Shown one piece after another: positions 24,038 to 33,185 of a stretch of 64,000 nucleotides of DNA (position 1 is the stretch's first letter; each line of letters begins with the position of its first letter). Source of the stretch: a virus. Under the pieces are notes generated by a model. That model was not told the origin of the DNA, made no database searches, and saw nothing but the letters and a program-made list of their open reading frames with translations. A program made the translations under genes and the position numbers. The stretch is from positions 1 through 64,000 of IMG/VR virus record IMGVR_UViG_3300032053_000043. The stretch is one strand, 5' to 3'.

Positions 24038-25330
24038 CTAACCGCATCCCCTCCGTCTCCGCCCCGCGTTCCGGTAGGGTTTCGGGCCGCGGGGAATGCC
24101 CTGTTGTGCCTTGACCGATATGTTGATCACCGCCCACTTGGCCCTTTCGTACTTGCCCTCCAGGTCGGCCGCCAGCGCCTGGGTCTCTTCCTTGCGCTTC
24201 GCCGCTTCCGCCGCCACTCCGTAGACCATCGGCCAATAATAGGTGTGGAAACCGCTCGGGTTCGCGGAAGTCGGATAGCCGTACAGCTTCGTGTAGCGAA
24301 CCTGGATCAACTGCGCGACCGTCGCCGCGTTCACCTTCAGCGCTAGGTCCGACCATTCCCAAAACGTCAGGTTGGCCGGCGGTGATACCGGGTCCGGGTC
24401 CAGCCGGTCGCACTTCGCCACTTCCGTCCACTCGTTGCCCGCCGTCTCCCGCTGGAAGATCGCCAGCGGTTCAACCAGATCCGCCGGCAGCCCGGTAATC
24501 GTTACGGCGTTCGCCACGTAAGCCAGGGCCGCAGTCGTCTCGCCGAACTCGATGGAGTGCTGCCGCAATTCCGCCTCGATCTGCTCTTTCACCGAACCCG
24601 CGAGTTCCAGGAGGAATGAATCGGCAAACTTCGACTTCGCCGTATCCATTACCTGCACCCGCACCGAATCGAGCCAGGTGTGTGCTGCCCGATCCGGCGC
24701 CGGCCCGCGCAGCACGCCTTCGAGCTTCTGTTTCTCGCGCGCCACCGCGATCTTCAGTGAGTCGATGTAGCGGGCACCGTTGGCCTTGGCTTCGGCATCC
24801 AGCCCCGTGGGAGTGGCCGCCAGGGTCGCTATCCCATAGACCAGGGGCCAGTAGCAATTCTCGAAACCCACCGCCGTGGCACCCACCGCATAGGCCGCCT
24901 GGGACTCGTAGCGGATCAGGACTTCGCGGTTGCCCGCCGCGGCCGGCACGCGCAACGTCCCGTTTGCCCACTCGTAGGAGCCGAACACCGCCGGGGCCGC
25001 GGCCAGGGGCGCCGGAAGTTCCCGCTTCCGCTCCATCACCGTCCAGTCCGCAGCACCCGCCGCCCGCTCCCATATCTCGATGGGCGCGTAAAAGTCCGTC
25101 AGGGTCGCCAGGGAAACCGTCGTTGCTCCGCCCGCAACCGCGATCGCCGCGGAAACCTTTTCGGCGAATTGCAGACCATCGGCCGAGAGGACGTTCTGAA
25201 TTTCTCCGTGCGCCTGCGCCGCGAACGGGAGTAGGTAAGCGGACGTGTAAACCTCTCTAGCGGTATCATTCAAGAGGTTCGCTGCGTCGGCCATCGCCTG
25301 TTCGAACGTTCGGGATGAAATGGAACTCAT
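24038..25330 (-). CDS. Tandemly duplicated head-to-tail adaptor-like protein
   Basis: 430 residues made of two related halves. Helical segments surround a small beta domain in each: IEIWERAAGAADWTVMERKR with ENCYWPLVYGIATLAA in the first half, LAIFQRETAGNEWTEVAKCD with HTYYWPMVYGVAAEAA in the second. Single-copy proteins of this plan (for example 37756-38472 here) look like adaptors joining portal and tail in short-tailed phages. The duplication could make one chain fill two positions of the ring. The C-terminus is Arg-rich. Start ATG 25330. Confidence 0.65.
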   Translation of the reverse strand: MSSISSRTFEQAMADAANLLNDTAREVYTSAYLLPFAAQAHGEIQNVLSADGLQFAEKVSAAIAVAGGATTVSLATLTDFYAPIEIWERAAGAADWTVMERKRELPAPLAAAPAVFGSYEWANGTLRVPAAAGNREVLIRYESQAAYAVGATAVGFENCYWPLVYGIATLAATPTGLDAEAKANGARYIDSLKIAVAREKQKLEGVLRGPAPDRAAHTWLDSVRVQVMDTAKSKFADSFLLELAGSVKEQIEAELRQHSIEFGETTAALAYVANAVTITGLPADLVEPLAIFQRETAGNEWTEVAKCDRLDPDPVSPPANLTFWEWSDLALKVNAATVAQLIQVRYTKLYGYPTSANPSGFHTYYWPMVYGVAAEAAKRKEETQALAADLEGKYERAKWAVINISVKAQQGIPRGPKPYRNAGRRRRGCG

Positions 25331-25341
25331 GTTCTTTCTTC

Positions 25342-26178
25342 CTACCCCTCTGCCCTACCGTGGACACGAGACCTGATCAGGCTAGAACTAGCCCCTAACT
25401 GCACCGCTATCGAACGAAAAGACCATCCTGCTTTCCGCAATTCACTGACATCGGTTGCTAAAATGTCGCGGCGGTACCAAGGACTGCGTTCTCCCCGCTT
25501 TGCATCGGACATTTTTAGCCGTGCCTCGGGACTTATCACTTTCCCTAAGCAACGCTTGTTGCCGAGGGCCGATTCTCTAAGTTTGTTGCGTGTCTCTGCG
25601 CTCACTATCCTCCCGCGCAGGCCGCTGGATATTTTTGCCCGCGTTTCAAGGCTAAGCGTTTTGCCACGGTGCCTCTCACTGATTTTCTGCCGTTGCTCCA
25701 GACTCAACGTCTTTCCTGCGCGGTGCTGATTCCCCATCATCCTTTCGGAAATCCTCCTACGATGTTCAGGCGTAATAGTCTTGCCGCGATGCACATTCCC
25801 TATTTTCCGTTTAGTCTCAGGAGTGGCTAAGTCTCCCTCTCCACCAAATGTAGAGTTGTATCCGAACGCTGGATCATGGGATTTCAATAGCGCAATCCAT
25901 TTCATTTCTAGTGCATTCGCGACCTCGTGATTCTCGGCGCGCTCGATCTCTAAGACTTCCCATGATCCCGGACCATATTTGAGAATGGCTCTTGAAAAAT
26001 AAACTTGGGGACGCTTCCTCGCATCCCAGAGGTGTTGGCGCCATCTTGCGGACACCCGTTGTCCAGTCTTGCCAACATAACATTTCCTGTTCGTCCGGTT
26101 AATCACCAGATAGACGGATACATTCACACCAACCCCCGCCATCGCCTGCGTAAAGGTTCGCTGTGCTATGGTACTCAT
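25342..26178 (-). CDS. GIY-YIG homing endonuclease
   Basis: 278 residues. The GIY-YIG core reads VYLVINRTNRKCYVGKTG, with Arg in VSARWRQHLWDARK and a downstream Glu (ANALEMKWIALLKSHD) and Asn/Gly-rich YNSTFGGEG. After it come five or more repeats of a DNA-binding NUMOD-like motif (TKRKIGNVHRGKTITPEHRR, QRQKISERHRGKTLSLE) and a C-terminal helix-turn-helix. The gene has visibly lower GC than its neighbours. Its first 14 codons copy the start of the adjacent adaptor gene, showing it was grafted onto that gene's 5' end. It would spread by cutting empty alleles. Confidence 0.9.
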   Translation of the reverse strand: MSTIAQRTFTQAMAGVGVNVSVYLVINRTNRKCYVGKTGQRVSARWRQHLWDARKRPQVYFSRAILKYGPGSWEVLEIERAENHEVANALEMKWIALLKSHDPAFGYNSTFGGEGDLATPETKRKIGNVHRGKTITPEHRRRISERMMGNQHRAGKTLSLEQRQKISERHRGKTLSLETRAKISSGLRGRIVSAETRNKLRESALGNKRCLGKVISPEARLKMSDAKRGERSPWYRRDILATDVSELRKAGWSFRSIAVQLGASSSLIRSRVHGRAEG

Positions 26179-27083
26179 ATGTTCTCAATCGCGGCGACCT
26201 GCGCCGTGAAGGTCCCGCTCGAGCAGGTGGCGTCGATGTCAATGTACCAAGTAGCCGTCGAGGCAATCGCCGCTGTCGCCGGGGCGCCAATCAATTGCGG
26301 AAGCACGACCGCTCCGGCGGTGGCGACCCCTGCCGCCTGCACGCTCGTTGCCGAGCGCACCGTTACCAACGCCTCGAACCCCGCCCAGGCGTTCGCTACC
26401 TGTGCCGCTGAAGTGGTTGAAATCCACGCCTGGTTGTCGCTCGTCGTCCCGTTCGCACCTGCTCGTACCCTGAAGATCAACGTGCCCGTGGAAGACGAAT
26501 TGCCGACAACCCGCACGCGGAAGGTATCTCCAGTTGCAACCGAGTTCGCTGCGATCGCGCACTTGTAAAGCAGCGTCTCGCCGGTCCCTGACGTAGCGAC
26601 CGCTGCGGGCATGGTACAAACCGCGATCAGCTTCTTCTTGCCTGCCAGCGTGGTCTGTAGGTTCGTCACATCCGAGATGGGGTGAGCATGGGAAGCAGCG
26701 GCTTTGCCTGCAAGGTCCGTTGTGAGATTCGTGACTTCGCTTTCGGCGTGGCCGTGTGAACTCGCGGCCTTGCCATTCAAGGCGTTTGCCAGGTCCGTTT
26801 GTGAACTCAGAGTTCCAGTAATCGCTCCCCAAACTCCGCTGCCGCCCGCTGGAGAATCGAACGGTACCCAGGCCGAGCCGGTGTCAGTGCATTGAACCCG
26901 CTTTGTACCGCCGCCCACCGTGCAACTTGTCGAGGCCAAGGCATTCGTGATTGTGGCAAAGCGGCCCTCGCATCCCGCAGTCGGAAGGTCAGCAACCAAG
27001 AGGCGGCCGAGGTACACATTGCAATCCTGATCGGCCTGAAGGCTCAGTGCTGCGAAGGTGAAGATTGTTAGGAGTAACCGCAT
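26175..27083 (-). CDS. Secreted tail-fibre-like protein
   Basis: 302 residues from ATG 27083. A signal peptide (MRLLLTIFTFAALSLQ) precedes a Cys-containing segment, then repeated collagen- or fibre-like heptads (LANALNGKAASSHGHAESEV, then DLAGKAAASHAHPISDV), as in phage fibre shafts, and a C-terminal beta domain. It probably is a fibre or fibre tip, despite the signal peptide. The start overlaps the stop of the upstream gene (TAATG). Confidence 0.65.
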   Translation of the reverse strand: MRLLLTIFTFAALSLQADQDCNVYLGRLLVADLPTAGCEGRFATITNALASTSCTVGGGTKRVQCTDTGSAWVPFDSPAGGSGVWGAITGTLSSQTDLANALNGKAASSHGHAESEVTNLTTDLAGKAAASHAHPISDVTNLQTTLAGKKKLIAVCTMPAAVATSGTGETLLYKCAIAANSVATGDTFRVRVVGNSSSTGTLIFRVRAGANGTTSDNQAWISTTSAAQVANAWAGFEALVTVRSATSVQAAGVATAGAVVLPQLIGAPATAAIASTATWYIDIDATCSSGTFTAQVAAIENI

Positions 27084-27466
27084 TAGAACCCCAATCTCGC
27101 AAGCAGTATGTCCCGCTGCGCTGGTGTGAGCAACTGCCACACGTCGCGCCGGAATTGCGTCTGGGCCTGTTTGTCCTGAGCCGCCAGCGACCGAACTTGC
27201 CGAGACAATGTGCCGATGCGGGCGAGGTCAGGGCTTGGAGCGTCCAACAGGACTTCCAGTTCGTCAACAGTCGAGGCCATCTGCACCTGCAAATTGGTGA
27301 CGGCATCGTTGCGCGCTTGAGTCAGCGTTGCCACTGCCTGCTGCTGCACTTCGGTCAGATTCAGACCGGCTAACGGAGAAGCGATCAGGGCCATGGGCGA
27401 GAGTTGCGCGGCGGCTATGGGAACCAAAACTAGACTAACAACCAGGACCATCAAAAGTCGTTTCAT
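27083..27466 (-). CDS. Spy/CpxP-like periplasmic LTxxQ protein
   Basis: 127 residues from ATG 27466. Signal peptide KRLLMVLVVSLVLVPIAAAQ, then an all-helical domain with two LTxxQ-like motifs: LTEVQQQAVATL near residue 40 and LTPAQRDILLARLGF at the C-terminus. This is the hallmark of Spy/CpxP periplasmic chaperones and stress sensors. Its location between two fibre genes suggests a role in handling the exported fibres or in host envelope stress. Family by motif; role inferred. Confidence 0.6.
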   Translation of the reverse strand: MKRLLMVLVVSLVLVPIAAAQLSPMALIASPLAGLNLTEVQQQAVATLTQARNDAVTNLQVQMASTVDELEVLLDAPSPDLARIGTLSRQVRSLAAQDKQAQTQFRRDVWQLLTPAQRDILLARLGF

Positions 27467-27474
27467 CTTGCACC

Positions 27475-30400
27475 TCAGTTGAAAATCAGGTACGTATAGC
27501 ATGCCGGGTCTGTTGTTGGTGCCACGTCAATCGCAATCGTGAAACTGGTCGCAGCGGTCTTGGCCGTCACCCTGGCCGTGCCGAGCACCAAGTCGGACTG
27601 CGTGTTACAGGTCACGCTCAGTTCCGTTCCCAGTGAATTGTCCCGCGTGACCATGATACGACTGGTGGCCGTGACTGCCGTAGTGTTCACTACAACTGCC
27701 GTTGCCGTTGCCGAGATGATAACCGCTCCGGCAGCAGCCGTTCCGCAGTCGGCAGGTGTGGCGGTGCCGTCGGCGCAGTTGGTCGTTGTATTGTAGGCAC
27801 TGGCTCGTATTGGCGCGCCGCCACTGTCGTCGGCCAAGCGACTCTCAAGTTCCACGGCGCTAGTCTTAAGCGCGGGATAAGATGCAGTCGTGCCGCCGAA
27901 TTGCAACATAGTGAAACCGGATGCCGCACCCCATTTCCGAAACGTCAGGTATCCATCCGCTGCGCTGCGCACGGCGGACCCGTTCCACCAAGATAAGTCA
28001 TAAGACAGGGGTATATATACTGGACCCCATAGCGTTGAAATTCCTACCACGTGGAACTGAGTGTTTGGCTGGTATCCAAGCATCGTACCAATGCCAACAT
28101 AACCAGTCACCGGGTCAATCTTAATGACCCGCGTCCCATCCACCCAAATCCCCCCGGTAGTGCTGTCCGTCGCATTGCACCCCACGGTCAGCGAACCGTC
28201 TGCGGTGACAAAATCATAAGTGGTGGTGCTGTTATCCGCAATCGTGGGCGATGCGCCGACTTGGTATAACGGCGTGGTGGTTCCGGCTTTCGACGCGCAG
28301 ACATTCCGGCCCGTGGTCACGTCAGAAGTGCCAGTAGGAATGGCACTCAACGGCACAGTAGCATTCGCTCCGCAAGTCTGCGCGGCGCTGGCTGCTCCGT
28401 ATTGCGTCTCGCCATTCGCAGTCACGAAGGTCGTTACGAAGACGTGCGTACCTGCCGTACATGAACCGCCAGCGGTAGGAGCATTCGAGGTTGGCGCTCC
28501 TGGTGTGGCCTCGGAGATGAACCTCAAGTGCCCGTAGTCGATACGAGAATTGCCGTTGTAGACGTGAAGTTTCTCGGCTGGCGCCGTCGTCCCGATGCCG
28601 ACGTTGCCGGGAATAGAAATCGTACCAGAACTAGGATTACTAATTGTGTCTCCATGCGAGAGCCGAACATCGGCAACTCCATACGAAGTGCGACCCATCC
28701 CGACAAGAGACAGGTCCAAGCCATAATCAAAGGGAGCACTAGTATTGAAGATATATGCCTTGAACGCCGCTCCAGCTCCGGCAGACGATTCGCTCAACGC
28801 ATTGCCTAGGATGGCAGCAAACGCGGCATTAGCCTTCCTGCGACCCGTTTCCATGTTAAGCAAAGCACCGACAGCCCCGTCAATCTGCGAAGTGCTGAGG
28901 GTGACTCCTGTGCTAAGGTAACTTGAGCCAAAGGCTCCGAAGATTCCTGAAGAGCCTGGATAACCGTTGAAGGTTACAGTTCCGTTAACTCGTAGAGTTC
29001 CGAAGGTGCCGTAGGCTTGACCGATGGTAGTTCCGGTATCAATCAGCGCGTCTCCTACTGCTCCATAAACTGCTACGGCAGTCCCAACCTTGACTTCAGT
29101 GGTGCTATTCGATCCCCAAACCTGATCGTATGCGGTCGAGCCTGTGTCTTGAAGCGAATGGAAACGACCACCTACTAAGTAACCTCCGGAAGCGTGATCC
29201 CCACCAGTGCTCTTAACTCGGCCCTCTACACCTCGAAGCACCGAGCTAAGACTCATATCTGAGGTGAGGAACGTCGAGATGCCTTGCTGGGTACCAGAAA
29301 ACGCAGAACGATCTGAGTAAGAAGCAGAAGTCCCATACCTCAACGCGCCCGTAAAGTTGAACATTCCATTAGTCTTATTGTCAATGGTCTCCCCACTCGA
29401 CATTTCGATCTCGGCGGTTCCGATAGTCGCATTGAGCATTGAGAGACCATAGGTCCAGCCGGTCGTACCAGCGTCACTCAGAAAGAATCCATGGGTGACG
29501 GCGTTAGTAGTAGACTCGTTGTAACCCCAAAAGGCGTGGAAGTTATTGAGGTTCCCAACGGTCCCGCCAGTAAAGTAAGGAGCCATGTAAGAGCGAACAC
29601 CTGTGAAGGCAGTCCATTGCTCCGCTACATTATCCGCAGCCGTTCGTACTGAGGCGTCAACACCGAATGAACTCCGCGCTGTCGCGCCAGGGTAGCCTAC
29701 ATTATCGGTGTAGGTTCTGAAGTGCCCACCGCGAAGAGTAATTGACTCATCTGCCCCACGTGAACGGGCTACGCCTTCCACAGCGGTCATTACGTAATTC
29801 GCATTTGTGGTGTCTGTACGATTAATGGCGAAGTAAGCAGCGTCGATGTCAGCCGCAACGTCTACTGGAATACTTTTGACGACGTTTAGTAAGTAAGTCG
29901 CGTCGGCAGCTATACCCAAACCAAGACGAGCAAATTGCGGTGTCGAAGTCGTGGCAATATCCTGCGGAGTCGAAAGTGTAATAGTTCCTGCGCCAGGCGT
30001 CGAAGTAATTTGATTCGTTGTGCCGGCTACACTTCCAAGAACAGGAACGTCTCCAGTTTTGCCAATAAGTATTTGCCCATCTGTCGGCGCAGCCGTTGTA
30101 ACAGCTTGCTTTAAAGCGTTCGAGTAAACAAAGGCTTTCGCTGTCCAAGAAGCGAAAAGGGGAGGATCAGTCAATGGAAGATTGATGTACCCCGAATACG
30201 ACGCAGTCACAGAGCCAGTTCCCGTAACTGGCGTTGAAAACGTAATCCTCACATAGTTCGCAGAAGCTCCAAAAATAGTCGAAGTCCCATTACTTGTACA
30301 AGTCTGCGCGGTGACTAAGTCAGTCCAACCACTAGTACCAGTAGCACTTTGCTCAACGACTACTTCGCACTTGGAAACAGTCCCCGACTTATTCCAAGCG

Positions 30401-30555
30401 AGCTTGTGGTAAGCTACGCTTGTACCGATTTGCTTTTGAGCACTCGAAGAGGCCGCGCCGGTGGCGGTGCCGACGTAGGAGAAATACATCGCGTAGTCAT
30501 CGGCGAACGTTGGAAAAGCCAAAAGAAAAACGACGAACAGAAGTCTCTTAAACAT
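27475..30555 (-). CDS. Giant fibre-like protein with signal peptide
   Basis: 1026 residues. Signal peptide MFKRLLFVVFLLAFPTFA, then a ~100-residue N-terminal beta domain with SGTVSKCEVVVEQSATGTSG, a fibre-like segment (TDGQILIGKTGDVPVLGSV), a long repetitive region with many Gly/Ser/Thr, and an IGTTAPAEKLHVYNG block typical of phage fibre proteins near an intramolecular-chaperone or trimer tip. The C-terminal ~100 residues again are beta-rich. No enzyme motif. GC content drops within this gene towards its 5' end, near the compositional border of the window. Confidence 0.65.
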   Translation of the reverse strand: MFKRLLFVVFLLAFPTFADDYAMYFSYVGTATGAASSSAQKQIGTSVAYHKLAWNKSGTVSKCEVVVEQSATGTSGWTDLVTAQTCTSNGTSTIFGASANYVRITFSTPVTGTGSVTASYSGYINLPLTDPPLFASWTAKAFVYSNALKQAVTTAAPTDGQILIGKTGDVPVLGSVAGTTNQITSTPGAGTITLSTPQDIATTSTPQFARLGLGIAADATYLLNVVKSIPVDVAADIDAAYFAINRTDTTNANYVMTAVEGVARSRGADESITLRGGHFRTYTDNVGYPGATARSSFGVDASVRTAADNVAEQWTAFTGVRSYMAPYFTGGTVGNLNNFHAFWGYNESTTNAVTHGFFLSDAGTTGWTYGLSMLNATIGTAEIEMSSGETIDNKTNGMFNFTGALRYGTSASYSDRSAFSGTQQGISTFLTSDMSLSSVLRGVEGRVKSTGGDHASGGYLVGGRFHSLQDTGSTAYDQVWGSNSTTEVKVGTAVAVYGAVGDALIDTGTTIGQAYGTFGTLRVNGTVTFNGYPGSSGIFGAFGSSYLSTGVTLSTSQIDGAVGALLNMETGRRKANAAFAAILGNALSESSAGAGAAFKAYIFNTSAPFDYGLDLSLVGMGRTSYGVADVRLSHGDTISNPSSGTISIPGNVGIGTTAPAEKLHVYNGNSRIDYGHLRFISEATPGAPTSNAPTAGGSCTAGTHVFVTTFVTANGETQYGAASAAQTCGANATVPLSAIPTGTSDVTTGRNVCASKAGTTTPLYQVGASPTIADNSTTTYDFVTADGSLTVGCNATDSTTGGIWVDGTRVIKIDPVTGYVGIGTMLGYQPNTQFHVVGISTLWGPVYIPLSYDLSWWNGSAVRSAADGYLTFRKWGAASGFTMLQFGGTTASYPALKTSAVELESRLADDSGGAPIRASAYNTTTNCADGTATPADCGTAAAGAVIISATATAVVVNTTAVTATSRIMVTRDNSLGTELSVTCNTQSDLVLGTARVTAKTAATSFTIAIDVAPTTDPACYTYLIFN

Positions 30556-30563
30556 CTTTTACC

Positions 30564-31634
30564 TCACGAAAATGGTGGTAACGACTCCGTCGGCGATCTT
30601 TGTGCGCCTCCAGTTGACGTGGTCGGCGTGGCTGTAGTCCCGCCCGGCCAAATCGTTTTGTAAATGTCCAAGCCCGCTTGCGCGATACTTCCAGCTCCAG
30701 CCAGAACCGCGCCGGTAGCTCCTATTCCACTTGTCTTACCAAGGTACGGAGGAAACGTGGTAGCAAGTCCGTAAATCAGATTAAGAAGTGGTCCGTACTC
30801 CGGCTGTGTCCTGATGAACTCTGCAAGAGTTCGATTAATCGCTGCTTGATCCATCCCCTGGAAAAGTTCGCCAAGCTTCTGGGCTGCTGGGTACAAAAGA
30901 TTCAGTGCTTGCACCTGACGACCCCGCGCGGATTCGAGTGCCGTTGTTTCCATTCCCCCAAACATCGCCGCTTTTTCTCTCGCAGCCTGCAAATTGTAGT
31001 CGGTCATGGCTTGGCCATAAGGCGAGCTGGTCATGCCACCGCCTGCGGCGAATCCTTCTGCGACATTGGCTTCGCCCATTCGGTACTGGCGCTCCATCGC
31101 ACTTTGCATCTTCGCCCACTGAGCCGTTTGGCTCACAGGCATACCAGTCTTGACCATCTCCCCAAGCGTCCCACCCCCTGTACCAGCCATAGCGCCTTGG
31201 AATTGCTGCAGAAGGTCCGCAAGCAATGGAGTCATTCCAGCGGAAAGCTGTCCTGGATCCGTTACACCTCCGGTACTTGGCAACGCCGCCGTACCACCGT
31301 AAGGCGTCGCGCCCTTACCGATTTGGCTGCTAAGGTAAGCAAGCAATTGATTGGTAAAATCAGGCGAAATAGGGCCACCCGCCACATACTGTCCGGTATT
31401 CTTTACGTCGTAAGTCTGTGGTTGTACACTTGGAGTTGTTAAAGCAAATCCAGACGAACCTTGGCCAGCCGAAGGCGTAAACGTACCAAGACCACCCAAT
31501 GGGAAGCTAAAGCCATCTCCGCCTCCATAGCCTCCGTAAGGATCTCCACCGCCATACGGATCCGAACCCGCCATAAGATTGGAAGTCGTCAAAGGAAACG
31601 CCGGCGCTGCCGGAGAACCACCCGCGACAGCCAT
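30564..31634 (-). CDS. Internal virion/ejection-type protein, lower-GC copy
   Basis: 356 residues. N-terminal 80 residues are Gly/Tyr/Pro rich (GGDPYGGYGGGDGFSF); the middle is helical with Met/Ala (GTLGEMVKTGMPVSQTAQWA, then YGQAMTDYNLQAAREKAAMF); a hydrophobic stretch (GAVLAGAGSIAQAGLDIYK) precedes a Thr/Ser tail. This pattern matches phage proteins ejected with DNA and the protein at 15098-16318. No motif proves function. Confidence 0.55.
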   Translation of the reverse strand: MAVAGGSPAAPAFPLTTSNLMAGSDPYGGGDPYGGYGGGDGFSFPLGGLGTFTPSAGQGSSGFALTTPSVQPQTYDVKNTGQYVAGGPISPDFTNQLLAYLSSQIGKGATPYGGTAALPSTGGVTDPGQLSAGMTPLLADLLQQFQGAMAGTGGGTLGEMVKTGMPVSQTAQWAKMQSAMERQYRMGEANVAEGFAAGGGMTSSPYGQAMTDYNLQAAREKAAMFGGMETTALESARGRQVQALNLLYPAAQKLGELFQGMDQAAINRTLAEFIRTQPEYGPLLNLIYGLATTFPPYLGKTSGIGATGAVLAGAGSIAQAGLDIYKTIWPGGTTATPTTSTGGAQRSPTESLPPFS

Positions 31635-31642
31635 AGTACCTC

Positions 31643-31912
31643 CTACTTCAGGTAGATGAAAAGTTGTCCGCTGTCAAGCGTCGGAACGATAAGTCCGTCG
31701 ATCCACCCAGGCGATACACGTATTGCAGACAAGTCCGCTTTTCCATTGCTGGAAAAAACAGGAGCACCCGCAGAATTCTGGATTACAGCCGTATGTGCGT
31801 CGGCGGTGTAATTCGCCCAGACAAGCTCTTTAATGTTCATACGCCCGTTGAAAAGAACAGACGCTCCTGGAGTATCAATGTATATCGGCCTAGTCCCAAT
31901 TGTGTTTGCCAT
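31643..31912 (-). CDS. Small structural-type protein (89 residues)
   Basis: Start at ATG 31912 (MANTIGTRPIYIDTPGA), with AGG nine bases before it; a TTG three codons upstream is too close to the AGG. The product is beta-rich (VLFNGRMNIKELVWANYTAD, VIQNSAGAPVFSS) and resembles small phage structural proteins found near tail genes. A palindrome overlaps the start region. Confidence 0.6.
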   Translation of the reverse strand: MANTIGTRPIYIDTPGASVLFNGRMNIKELVWANYTADAHTAVIQNSAGAPVFSSNGKADLSAIRVSPGWIDGLIVPTLDSGQLFIYLK

Positions 31913-31935
31913 AAGTGTCAACCTACTTTACACTT
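31913..31935. repeat. Imperfect palindrome, family AAAGTGTYAAC...
   Basis: AAGTGTCAACC then ACTTTACACTT: inner arms are imperfect, outer arms AAGTGT/ACACTT perfect. It overlaps the start codon region of the 89-residue gene and is one of five related palindromes in the lower-GC part. Confidence 0.5.
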
Positions 31936-33185
31936 CCGTTTTTTTGTAAAGACTTAACCAAGCCAAGCTTGTCCATATCTCCATAGAACAATGGACACAA
32001 ATCGGTTCGGTAGAATTTCCTCCGAAGCCTCAACTGCGAAGCAACCTGCAACGCAGCGGCTCCCGCCTCAGGCGATGTTTTGCCATAGCCGCAGGCTACG
32101 CCCACAATTCCGTGTCCTCCAGAAGTGACATACTTACCATCCTGCGAAAGCATTACTTCGTAAGGAGCAAAGTGGGCCAAATCCACGTCTTGCAGCGAAA
32201 GACCAGCCTCGGCTTTGTACTCTTCGTAAGGCCACGGAAGTACGGTAATCCTTATGCCAAAGGCGTAGCCACTTCGCAGATTCATTTCACGAATACTACC
32301 GTATGCTAAATCATGGAAAAACTGACCCAAGTCACCTTGGAACAACTCCGTGAACAAAGTCGGAGCGGCATCATAGCCGAAACGTGGCGTAAACTCCAAA
32401 CCGCAGATTTCGCCTTCTTCAGTGACTATCGAATTCAAGTCCAACGGACCCACGTAACCGCCTTCGGCTAATACTTTAGTATAACTGTCAAGGCAATCAC
32501 ATTCGTCAGACTTTACCCAAACGACGTTTCCGGCGCAACCCATTGATGGACCAAGTTCGTCATTAGCTAAGTGCTTACGCTCAAGTGTGTGGTTAAGTGG
32601 CCTAATAAATTCTTTACCGTTAAACCAGCCCTCAAGGGAGATGGCTACGCCTTCCACAAATTCTTGCAGCTCGAAGCTTGGTTCGCCGCGCGAAGCTTCT
32701 TCAAGCTTATTAAGCTCTTCGATTAAATCCTCGGCGCCTTCGGATACGTAGCTAGGAAAAGTACCACTTAGATTGCCTGTAGGCTTAATTGCAAAACGTT
32801 CGTTAGAATGCTTTTCTGCGAACTTTGCGGCTTCCTCGAAAGAATCAAATTCCCAATTCCTCGGAACACGAAGTCCGGCTTTCTGCATCAGCTTTCTGGA
32901 GAAAGCACGATCGTTCTCAAGCCTATCGGCTATCAAGGCCCCACCTACTACTTTGTAGCCCGCCTGCTTTAGCATTGTGCAAAACGGACCGAAACCCACG
33001 GTATCTGCGATAATGATAGTCCTTTCTGGAATGCCACGCAAATCCGAAACTTGATCTATTAGACCAAGTCCAACTTCTTGACACTTATCGTCCCGGATCC
33101 ACATAGCAACGCTATTGCCTTCGGCTTTCAGCCGAATTGCTACTGAAAGGCTATCGCCGGATTCGCTAAGAATTAGGAAGTGCAT
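31923..33185 (-). CDS. ATP-grasp enzyme, PurD (GAR synthetase)-like
   Basis: 420 residues with the ATP-grasp plan: an N-terminal Rossmann-like part (MHFLILSESGDSLSVAIRLK), a DRLENDRAFSRKLMQKAGLRVP helix-loop, a lysine on a strand (RFAIKPTGNLSGTF), acidic strand (ELQEFVEGVAISLEGWFNG) and a metal-binding block (GEICGLEFTPRFGYDA). The closest family by eye is phosphoribosylamine-glycine ligase, but key substrate residues cannot be checked. It sits amid tail genes, where nucleotide enzymes are unexpected. It could ligate amino acids or modify a virion or envelope component. Confidence 0.75.
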   Translation of the reverse strand: MHFLILSESGDSLSVAIRLKAEGNSVAMWIRDDKCQEVGLGLIDQVSDLRGIPERTIIIADTVGFGPFCTMLKQAGYKVVGGALIADRLENDRAFSRKLMQKAGLRVPRNWEFDSFEEAAKFAEKHSNERFAIKPTGNLSGTFPSYVSEGAEDLIEELNKLEEASRGEPSFELQEFVEGVAISLEGWFNGKEFIRPLNHTLERKHLANDELGPSMGCAGNVVWVKSDECDCLDSYTKVLAEGGYVGPLDLNSIVTEEGEICGLEFTPRFGYDAAPTLFTELFQGDLGQFFHDLAYGSIREMNLRSGYAFGIRITVLPWPYEEYKAEAGLSLQDVDLAHFAPYEVMLSQDGKYVTSGGHGIVGVACGYGKTSPEAGAAALQVASQLRLRRKFYRTDLCPLFYGDMDKLGLVKSLQKNGSVK

